Shown here in pieces: positions 46,001 to 57,300 of a stretch of DNA of 64,000 bases; the stretch's first letter is position 1, and each line of letters opens with the position of its first letter. The notes below the pieces were generated by a model. That model was not told the DNA's origin, made no database searches, and worked only from the letters and a program-made list of their open reading frames with translations. The stretch spans positions 64,501 through 128,500 of the forward strand of contig BDSI01000191.1 of the NCBI GenBank assembly GCA_003117195.1, read 5' to 3'. Source of the stretch: Eudorina sp. 2006-703-Eu-15 (taxonomy: Eukaryota > Chlorophyta > Chlorophyceae > Chlamydomonadales > Volvocaceae). A program made the position numbers and the translations under genes.

Positions 46001-49000
46001 CCACACCTTACCACGCCTCACCTGGCCCTCCTCACGCCGGCAGATTGCCCGGCGGAGCCTGGACACCCACCTCAGCACTGCAGCAGCCCGCAGATCCCCC
46101 AGTGGTGGAGCCGCCGCTGACGTCCCCGACTCCGCCGTCGACGCAGTCATCACCAGCTTTGTCATCATCGCCGCCACCGGCGCCATTGCCATCGACATCG
46201 ACATCAACATCGACATCGCCACAGCCACCCACCGACCTGCCACCCTCCCCGCCGCCACCCCCGCCGCCGCCGCCGCCGCCGCCCCCACCACCGCCGCCGC
46301 CGCCCAACCCACCGCCACCTCCTCCACCGCCCCCACCTCCGCCCCCGCCGCCTCCATCCGAGCCGCCTTCCTTCCCGATCTCCGACTTGCCCCCCTCGGC
46401 GCCTCCCTCCTCACCCCCTCCCCAGACCCCTCCGCGGATCTCCCGGGTCATCTCACCCCCTCCGGTCCCCCCCGCGCCGCCCTCCCACCCCGTGGAGCCG
46501 CCAGCGCCCCCCCTGCCGCCACCCACCCCAGCGGCGGCGCCCGTCTTGCCTTCGCCGCCATCCCCGCCGCCACCTCCGCCAGCGCCGCCAAAAAAGGCCC
46601 CTCCCCGGCCGCCCACCCGTCGGCCGCCACCGCCATCCCCGTCCTCACCGCCGCCGTCTTCGCCGCCAGCGACCCCTGACGTTCTTCCGCTGCCGCCGCC
46701 GCCGCCGCTGCCGTCGCCGCCTTCATCGCCGCCCGCCTGGCCCTCGCCGGTTTCTCCTCAATCGCATTCGGCACCACCGCCACCGACTTGGTCCTCTTCA
46801 GCCGCCCCTCCACCGGCGGCGGGCTCCGGAGCTGATGCGCCACAACCCGGCCCCGCCCCCAACCCAACACCGACACCGCAGCCGCTCGCCTACCCGCCCT
46901 CCTACCACCACCACCCACGCCACCTTCCGCCAGTGGCCCCCTCCCCAGCGGCCGCCACTCCGGCACCTCTCTCACCACTGCCGCCCCTCCTGCCACCGCC
47001 TCCAACTCCAGCTCCGCCTCCGCCAATGACACCGGTGGCAGCGCCGCTGCCGGAGGTGCAGCTGGCGCCGCCGCCGCCGTCACCCCGACCACCTCCCCGC
47101 CAGCTGCCGCCGCGGCCGCCACCCAGGTCTCCACCGTCGCCGCCACCGTCCCCACCAGCTCCTTCGCCGCCGCCGTCGGTGCCGCCGCCGCCTCCGCCGC
47201 CCTCCACACCTTCTCCGCCGCCGCCGGCCTACCCAGCGCAGCTGTCCCTGCACTCACCGCCATCACCGCCGTCATCACCGCAGCGGTCGGGCGCACCGGC
47301 CTCTCCAGCTTTGCCAGCGCCATCACAACCACCACCGGCCCCTGCTCATCAGCAGTCGTCACCACCGCCATCGTCCCCCTCTCTCCCTCCGCCACCTTCC
47401 ACCCCAACCCCACCTCCACCGTCACCTTCACCTTCACCTGCAGCCCAGCCAGCCCCGCCGTCCCCAAGACCACCGCCCCGGCCAGTTGTCAGGAGGCCAC
47501 CACCAAAGGCGGCTCCAGCTATCCCCACCATCTCCGTCCCGCCATCGCCCACTCCCTCCCCTCCCCCAGACCTGCCTGTCCCGCCACCTCCATCCCCCTC
47601 CCCGCCACCGCCACCGCCCTCCCCCTCGCCGCCTCCTCCACCCTCCCCCTCCCCGCCGCCTCCACCGCCCCCGCCGCCTCCTCCACCCTCCCCCGTCCCG
47701 CCTCCGCCCGCCCAACCTCCTGCCGCTCCGACACCACCCCAGCTGCCCAGCCCACCGCAACCCCCACCGTCTCCGGCACCCACTTACCCTCCAGTGCCTT
47801 CTTCCCCCGAGTCGCCCTCACCTCCACCTCCGCCCCCGCCACCTCCCCCGCCACCCATGCCGCCCCCTCCCCACCGCCGCCTTCCCCTCCGCCGCCCTCC
47901 CACCGCCGCCTTCCCCTCCGCCCCCCTCCCCACCGCCGCCTTCCCCACCGCCGCCTTCCCCACCGCCGCCTTCGCCACCACCCCCTCGCCACCGCCGCCC
48001 GCACCCCCACCCCCCTCACCACCATTGGTGCCAGGGCTGCCACCGCCATCCACTCCCCCACCCAGGCCGCCACGTCGTCCCAAGAAATACTCACCACCGC
48101 CTTCTTTGCCATCAGCGCTGCTTCCACCACCATCACCACCTTCAACAACACCATCACCTCCTCCGCCCCCGCCCCCGCCTCCACCTCCTCCCCCACCACA
48201 GCCGCCCAGCCCACTTCCCCCGCCTCCTCCGCCCTCCCAGCCTGCCTCCCTTCCCCCCCTTGTGCCACCACCCCCGGCTGAGGTCAGCAGCCCGTCGCCC
48301 CACCACCATCACCCCCACCACCTCCCCCGCCACCTCCTCCTCCTCCGTCCCCCAGCCACCAATGCCCCTTACCCCACCGCCGCCTCCACCCCAGCCCTCC
48401 CTGTCGCCCTCCCCACCGCCTTCACTTCCTCCACCGCCGCCTGGCCTGCCTACACCCCCACCTCCGTCGCCCCCATCGCCCCGCCCCTCACCGCCACCTC
48501 GGCCACCCCCACGTCCGCCGATTCGACGACCCCCGCCACCATCGCCGGCACCGCATTCCATGCCGGCGTCACCACCCCCCGTTCCCCCCTTGTCACCACC
48601 TCCACCCCCACCTCCACCTCCGCCACCACCACCACTGCCGCCGCCTTCACCGTCACCGCCACCCTCACCGCCGCCACCAGCCCCTCCGCCACCCTCACCG
48701 CCGCCACCGTCTCCATTACCACCTTCTCCACCGCCTCCTTCTCCTCCGCCTCCTTCTCCACCGCCGCCCGCACCACCAAATCCGCTTCCACCACCACCCT
48801 ACCCACCTCCGGTGTCACCGCCCACCCCATCTTATCCACCACCCCCGCCACCTCCACCGCCTCCTCCGCCGCCACCTCCCTCGCCAATGCCACCCACGCC
48901 GGTCATTCCTACTCAGCCGCCACCTCTGGCCCCGTCACCGCCTGTCCCACCGCCACCGTCTCCTTCCACACCGCCGCCGCTGAACCCGTCTTCTCCTGCA

Positions 49001-52000
49001 CTGCCGCCCCCATCCCAGCCCTCCCTGCCGCCCTCTCCACCGCCTTTGGCTTCCCCACCGTCGCCCCCATCGCCCCGCCCCTCACCACCACCTCGGCCAC
49101 CCCCACGTCCGCCGATTCGACGACCCCCGCCACCATCGCCGACACCGCCATCCCCCGCACCACCCTCCCCAGCACCGTCTCCCTCCCATCCTCCTCCTAC
49201 GTCTCCAAGTTCACCTCCTCCGCCCCCACCTCCCCCTCCACCCCCACCCTCACCACCACCTCCTTCTCCACCGCCGCCCCCACCGTTGCCGCTGCCACCC
49301 TCACCACCACCCCCTTCTCCACCGCCACCCTCACCACCGCCTCCGCCACCCTCACCCGCACCTCCTTATCCGCCATCACCTGCACCACCAGCTCCGTCCT
49401 ACCCACCACCGACGCCACGTCCACCGCCGCCACCACCACCATCACCACCTCCCCCGCCTCCCTCGCCAATGCCACCCAGCCCCTCCCCCCCCACTCTTCC
49501 ACTGCGTCCCCCACCTGGAGCACCCTCACCGCCACCCTCCCCGGCACCATCACCCTCCCCTCCTTCCCCACCTCCACCGCCAGTTCCACCCTCGACTCCA
49601 CAGCCACCCTCCACTGCACTGCCCCCACCACCTACATCGCCTGCTGCTCCGCCGTCTCAGCCGCCGCTGCTGCCACCTCCACCGGCCGGTGCACAGCCCT
49701 CCCCGCCGCAGCAACGCCAGCCACCAGCACCCAAGCCCCCGCCACGCCCGCAAGTCAAGCGTCCACCGCCCAAGTCCCCCTCACCACCGCTTCCCTTCCC
49801 CATCACAAATCCATTGCAGCCACCTCCCTTGGAACCACCATCGGCTCCACCGCCCTCGTCACCGACCCCACCTCCGCCCGCCGACCCACTGTCAGCAGCC
49901 CCGCCGCCCCCCGCCCTCCCTCCATCACCTCTACCGCCATCACAACCACCACCGGCCCCTGCTCATCAGCAGTCGTCACCACCGCCATCGTCCCCCTCTC
50001 TCCCTCCGCCACCTTCCACCCCAACCCCACCTCCACCGTCACCTTCACCTTCACCTGCAGCCCAGCCAGCCCCGCCGTCCCCAAGACCACCGCCCCGGCC
50101 AGTTGTCAGGAGGCCACCACCAAAGGCGGCTCCAGCTATCCCCACCATCTCCGTCCCGCCATCGCCCACTCCCTCCCCTCCCCAGACCTGCCTGTCCCGC
50201 CACCTCCATCCCCCTCCCCGCCACCGCCACCGCCCTCCCCTCGCCGCCTCTTCCACCCTCCCCCTCCCCGCCGCCTCCACCGCCCCCGCCGCCTCCTCCA
50301 CCCTCCCCCTCCCCGCCTCCGCCCTCCCAACCTCCTGCCGCTCCGACACCACCCCAGCTGCCCAGCCCACCGCAACCCCCACCGTCTCCGGCACCCACTT
50401 ACCCTCCAGTGCCTTCTTCCCCCGAGTCGCCCTCACCTCCACCTCCGCCCCCGCCACCTCCCCCGCCACCCATGCCGCCCTCCTCCCCACCGCCGCCTTC
50501 CCCACCGCCGCCTTCCCCACCGCCGCCTTCGCCACCACCACCCTCGCCACCACCACCCTCGCCACCGCCGCCTTCCCCTCCGCCGCCCTCACCCCCGCCG
50601 CCTTCGCCACCTCCACCCGCACCCCCACCCCCCTCACCACCATTGGTGCCAGGGCTGCCACCGCCATCCACTCCCCCACCCAGGCCGCCACGTCGTCCCA
50701 AGAAATACTCACCACCACCACCACCACCTCCGTCTTCGCCATCAGCGTCGCTGCCACCACCCGCGTCACCTTCGTCGCTATCACTACCTTCGTCACCATC
50801 ATCACCTTATACACCACCATCACCTCCGCCGCCGCCGCCCCCGCCTCCGCCTCCTCCCCCACCACAGCCGCCCAGCCCACTTCCCCCGCCTCCTCCGCCC
50901 TCCCAGCCTGCCTCCCTTCCCCCCCTTGTGCCACCACCCCGGCTGAGGTCCGCAGCCCGTCGCCCCCACCACCATCACCCCCACCACCTCCCCCGCCACC
51001 TCCTCCTCCGTTTCCCCAGCCACCAATGCCCCTTACCCCACCGCCGCCTCCACCCCAGCCCTCCCTGTCGCCCTCCCCACCGCCTTCACTTCCTCCACCG
51101 CCGCCTGGCCTGCCTACACCCCCACCACCGTCGCCCCCTTCGCGCCGCCCCTCACCACCACCTCGGCCACCCCCACGTCCGCCGATTCGACGACCCCCGC
51201 CACCATCGCCGACACCGCCATCCCCGCACCACCCTCCCCAGCACCCTCTCCCTCCCATCCTCCTCCTACGTCTCCAAGTTCACCTCCTCCGCCCCCACCT
51301 CCCCCTCCACCCCCACCCTCACCACCACCCCCTTCTCCACCGCCACCCTCACCACCGCCTCCGCCACCCTCACCCGCACCTCCTTATCCGCCGTCACCTG
51401 CACCACCAGCTCCGTCCTACCCACCACCCCCGCCACCTCCACCGCCGCCACCACCACCATCACCACCTCCCCCGCCTCCCTCGCCACTGCCACCCAGCCC
51501 CTCCCCCCCCACTCTTCCACTGCGTCCCCCACCTCGGGCCCCCTCACCGCCTCCTGGTCTTCCCAACCGCCACCACCCCCACCGCCCCGACCGTCACCAC
51601 CGCCACCCAGGCCGCCAAGACCGCCACCCAAGCAATCCCCACCTCGCCCCTCTCCTCCCCCTCCACCCTCCACGCCTGCCCCTCCGCCGCCCCACCCCCT
51701 CCGCCGCCTCCGTCCCCGCCCTTGGAGCCGTCATCGCCATCACCTCCCCCCGCCCTGTCCCCCTCATCAACACCACCACCACCTGAGAGGCCGCCCGTTT
51801 TTCCCCCGCCGCCTACGGAACCGGCCATCCCGCCCTCTTCTCCTCCACCACCATCACCATCACCTCCCTCAGCCCCTCCTCTACCCCCCCGCCACCCAGC
51901 CCCTCCTCCAAACCGCCACCCGGAGACTACCTCCCAGGCCACCGCCCAAATCATCCCGACTCGGAACCCTCCTCCCTCTCCCTCACCACCCCGCCTGCCG

Positions 52001-52514
52001 CCGCCGGCTCTTCCCCGCCACCCCTTGCCTCGCAATCGCCTCAGCCACCACCGCCCCCGCCGCCTCCCCCACCTCCCCCACCGTCTTCCCCACCGCCACC
52101 ACCACCACCTCCGGAACCGCCTCTGCCGCCACCATTGCCGCCGCCGCCATCGTCGCCACCTCCTCCACCGCCGCCCTCGCCACCTCCACCGCCGCCCCCG
52201 CCACCGCCGCCACCACCACCGCCGCCACCTCCGGAACCAGCTCCCCCGTCACCACCTCCGCCGTCGCCACCGCCCTCACCCCCCCACCGCCGCCGCCACC
52301 CTCGCCGCCGCCGCCCCCGCCGCCGCCGCCACCACCACCGCCACCACCACCGCCACCATCACCAGCCCCGCCGTCACCCCCTCCGCCGCCGCCGCCACCC
52401 TCACCACCTCCGCCACCTCCGCCGCCACCGCCACCACCGCCACCACCACCGCCACCATCACCAGCCCTGCTGTCACCCCCTCCGCCGCCGCCGCCACCCT
52501 CACCGCCGCCGCCC

Positions 52515-52546
<32 letters not shown>

Positions 52547-52601
52547 ACCGCCACCATCACCAGCCCCGCCGTCATCCCCTCCGCCGCCGCCGCCACCCTC
52601 A

Positions 52602-52632
<31 letters not shown>

Positions 52633-54335
52633 CCCCGCCGCCCCCGCCTCCACCATCACCAGCCCCGCCGTCACCCCCTCCGCCGCCGCCGCCACCCTCA
52701 CCACCTCCGCCACCTCCGCCGCCGCCGCCACCACCGCCACCACCACCGCCACCATCACCAGCCCCGCCGTCACCCCCTCCGCCGCCGCCGCCACCCTCAC
52801 CGCCGCCGCCACCGCCGCCGCCTCCCCCACCCCCGCCGCCCCGCCTCCACCATCACCAGCCCCGCCGTCACCCCCACCCCCACCCATCCCACCACTGTAA
52901 GTGCCTCGAACATCATTCCGCACAGCTTGCTGCTCAATCTTGGTTTGGCAGTAGATCCTGCTGTTGTTGGTCTTAATTTGTTCCGGCTCCAGCCTTCATC
53001 ACTTTACGGCAGAAACACGCTTACGAGTCATGATGCAAACCTGCCTCGTTCCGGTCAACTTACAGATTGCCTGCTCGCATGATGATGTGTGTAGGTAAAG
53101 AGGTAGTTGTCCGTTGTCCGTTGTCCGTTGCCGCAAATGAATTTTAACGGTAGTGCCTTCATGTGCGTTGCCTGCAGACCGCCGCCCCCGCCCCCTCCAC
53201 CCCCGCCGCCCCCGCCCCACTGCCGCCACCGCCACCGCCGCCGCCGCCGCCACCTTCCCCACCGCCGCCACCACCACTACCACCGCCCCCGCCACCGCCG
53301 CCACCACCTCCCCCGCCGCCACCGCCGCCGCCGCCACCGCCGCCGCCGTCACCGCCGCCACCGCCGCCGCCGCAGCCACCTTCGCCGTCGCCGCCGCCAC
53401 CACCATTACCACCGCCACCACCGCCGCCACCACCACCGCCCCCGCCTCCGCCACCGCCACCGCCACCGCCACCTTCTCCACCGCCGCCACCACCATTACC
53501 ACCGCCACCGCCACCGCCTCCGCCACCACCACCGCCTCCGCCGCCTCCGCCCCCGCCACCACCCCCCTTGCCTCCACCGCCTCCCTCGCCACCACCGCCA
53601 CCACCTTTTCCTCCTCCTCCACCGCCGCCGCCTCCCCCACCTCCACCGCCTCCGCCCCCGCCGTCTCCGCCCCCGCCCCCGCCACCACCGGCACCGCCGC
53701 CACCTTCCCCACCGCCGCCGCCACCACCACCGTCCCCGCCCCCGCCCCCGCCACCACCGCCTCCGTGAGTTACCCGGCTATCCCCCGATGCACGTTCCTC
53801 TATTCATTTATGCCTTTTCAAGAAGTCCACGATAAAGGAGCTGACAACCGGGGGGTGGGCGGCTTTATTGGCCAAGGGGAATCCTGACCTTCCAATGCTC
53901 TCGCCCTGGCACCGGGTGTTTAGATGCCCGCATGCTTCCTGGGGGATTGGTCCCAGCGTCGGAGCTGCTCTTTGTCTCCGCCTCCTTGCCGTACCCCTGA
54001 CCCGTCACGACCTGGACGAGCGTCAACACCTCACATTCGGAGGCGTTCTACTAGACATGATATGATATGGTGTGTAGTCGCCCCGGCCTCCCCTTCTCTG
54101 ATCCCCCCCCCTTCCCCTTCTCCCCTCCGCCCCTTACCTGCAGGCCTTCGCCCGACGCGTCCCCGCCACCGGCGGCGCCCGAGTCACCCCCGCCACCCTC
54201 GGTGCCGCCGCCTTCACCGCAGCCGTCTTCGCCTCCGCCGCCCTCCCCGCGGCCGCCGCCCCAGCCCCGCTCCCCGCCCCGCCCGCCCCGGCCCCCACCT
54301 CGCCTCCCCCGGGCGCCCATTGTAACGCGCTCCCA

Positions 54336-54368
<33 letters not shown>

Positions 54369-57300
54369 CGCAGCAGCCGCATCTGAATCTTCCCGGTGAG
54401 CTTCACGCCCACAGTCGGGCACAGCCCACCTTGCTGGTTAATGATGAGCAAGTGGATGGGTCCACTCGCTAAGCAGGCAGAGTTACCAAGGCAGACACAA
54501 CTCGCCATTCGCCTTTCGCCGCCGCCGCTGACGCACGACGACCGTGTCCTGCCACTCCCTTACCTTACCCCCTCACCCCCTCACCCCCTCACCCTCTCAC
54601 CCTCTCATCCCGCAAACCCTTAGACTCTTACCCCCTCGCCCCCTCCTGGGTGGAATGGGGCCTGTGGAGGGTCCCTGTCCTTGTGTTGTGTGGTCACTGG
54701 ATCCGTACAGCAGCCATGTGTGTCCGGGTGTACCTCCTGTTGCCGTACAGTTTTTAAAATGCTTTTGTCGGTGGGGGTGCGATTTCTGCAGGTTGCTCAT
54801 GCAGCAGCAAGCCACGACCCTCCGCCACAGCACTACCACCACCGGCCGCCCCCGGACGGCCAGCCCGGACTCGGGCGCCGCACTAGGTGTGTACGGCAGT
54901 GAGCAAATCGGAAAATCCTAACTAAGTGCATATGTATCCACCCTAAGGAAAGAGAGGGGAGAGGGGAGGAAGGCAGGGAGCTGAGGGGAGGGACGGATAG
55001 GAAGGAGAGAGGAGGGGAAGGGGAGAGGTAAGGGAGGGAGGGAGGGAGCGCACCGCTGTGTGTTGTGGCATGGTGAGGTGAGGCTGCCCCTCAGAGCCCC
55101 TCTGGATTCTCCCCCGGACACTGGCGGCGGCAGCTCACCTAAGCGGCCGCCCACCCGACATCCCCCGGCGCCACACTCCCGCCTGCCCGCGGACGCCTCC
55201 CCCGCTCCGCATCCCCCCTCACCCCTCCACCCCTCCCTCCACCCCTCCAACCCCCCACAGCCGCCGGACATCAGTCTCGCCCATTGCACTGTATGTGTAT
55301 CAACGGCACGTCGGTGCAGCGGTCGCTGGTGGCTCGGCGGCCCGACGGCAGCCGGGTGGGGCTGACCCACCTCTACATCCACAACGGGGACACCGGCGGT
55401 GGGGCCGCCGGCGGAGCGGCGGAGGGTGGTGCAGGTCCGGGCCCTCTTGCCGCCCATGCTGCGGGCGGTGAGGGCCCTGGCGGCCCCCGGCTGCTGGTGG
55501 CCAACAAACTGGATGAGGGTGAGTCCCGATGGCGGGGAGGGGCGAGGGGGGAGGGGCCGGTGGTGGTGGCTGAGGAGGGCCTGGTACGTGGTTCTGTGTT
55601 AACTTGTTGGTTCTGGGATCCCGGGGTCAGGGGGTCAGGACCCGGCATCCGGCAGTCGGGTGTGTCCGTATCTTACTTCAGCACTAGGGTCCACCTCCCC
55701 GCCCACCGCCGGTGTGTGGGCCCGCGGGCGCACGCTCCCGCCGCCCCACCTCCTCCACCACCACCGCGCCCACACGCACGCGGCGCCGTACACCTGGTCT
55801 CGGTCCTGGCCTCGCCAACGCCCGGCATTCCATCGCGCATCGAGTCCAGATGATGCACCCCCACCGCACACGGTAACCCCGCCCAGACGCGGGGGGAGGG
55901 GTCTTTTCCGTTTCATCCCCACCCAGACGGCAAGTAAATCCCTCTCTCCCGCTCCGCTCATCCACATGCAGGTGTCTTTTTTCAGTCGATAGCAAGCACA
56001 TCCGGCCTCCACCCACACCCCCACAAGCATCAGCACCAGCACCAGCAGCTGCACAAGCACCAGCAGACACAGAAGCAGAAGAAGCCGAAGCAGCAGCAGC
56101 AGCAGTTCCCGCCGCCCAACAAGCGGACGGTGCTGCAGCTGCTGAGCTGGCCCGCGGCCGGCACCGCGGAGGAGTGGGTGCGGGAGGCCCAGGAGGACTG
56201 CGGCGTCAGCGGGTACGACTCGGTGGTGGAATTCCCGCTGGATGGCCCCGAGATGACGGCCCTGTGCAGTACGTCAAGATCTGGATCCAGATCCGGATCC
56301 AGATCTCGGCAGTACGTACGGATGACAGATACGATCTTCGTGGCGTCGGAGGTGAGGGGAATGGGGGCAGGCCGGGCAGGCCGAGAAGCGAGCGAGGTGG
56401 ATGCAGACAAAGGGAAAGTTGCATGTAATACAGTTTCATCAGTGACGGGGACAAGGCCACAGGTTTCCAAAGGTGCAGCACGATGACAGAGGAAACAGTT
56501 GTCCAACATATTGGTGACGTCACCCAGGTGCCGTATGCGCAAAGCGAGCAGTACGCAATCAGCATTGTAACCGTAACCCTTACAAGGTGGCCGGACCTTA
56601 CCCCGTTCCAACGGGCCCCGATAGCTCGTAGGCGCCTCATCTCATCAACCCCTACCAAGGACTGCGCACCCATCCTCCATCACCCGCGGGGGGGGTCACG
56701 CCGCCATACCGGCCACTACACCAGGTTACCAGCGCGCCAGGATTGCCTCTCCTGGAAACCGCACCAGACCCGCCGAATCACCTAGCGGGGAGGGGGCCGG
56801 GATTTAAACCTACCGCGGATCTCTGGACAGCATGGCAGTGTCTTTCCCATTAGGCGACCCCCCCTCCGTCAGCATGGATTGGTCCTAGCACTTCCGTACA
56901 TACCTCGTCTTTGTTGTACCTGTAGAGGAAGCCTGGGTCACGAGATGATTCAGGAATGTGGGGTTGCAGCGGTGTCGCGCCCAACGCCCCACCTATCTAC
57001 CTGGGGGGGCTCTCCTTCCTCCCCTCCTCCCTCCTGCCCTCCCGGCCCTCGGCTGCCTGCCAACCCAACATATCCGCTCCCCTGCCGCCCCTGCCGCCCC
57101 TGCCGCCCCTGCCTTCCCTGCCTTCCCTGCCTTCCCTGCCTTCCCTGCCTTCCCTGCCTGCCCAGCCCTGCTCCGACGGCGAGGCGCACGCGGATGGCCC
57201 CGCGGCCCAACCTCCCGCTGGCGCCACCGCCGTCACCACGGAGACCAGCTTCTACCTCGAGTGCTGTCAGGCGAGTGGGGGCGGAGCGGAGGGGTGGGCG

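Noticed and set aside
45991..53082. Several 300-1800 codon open frames on both strands across the proline region
   Set aside because: CCN/CCG-rich repeats lack stop codons in any frame. Only the Ser-Pro-Pro frame is flanked by phase-matched splice sites; the Ala/Thr, His/Arg, Gly and Val frames are shadows.
57266..57280. GC-AG intron using CAG|GCGAGT at 57271
   Set aside because: It would leave phase 0 before an exon that needs phase 1. The GTGGGG donor four bases on restores the phase, and the same donor type is used twice in the FIG4-like gene.
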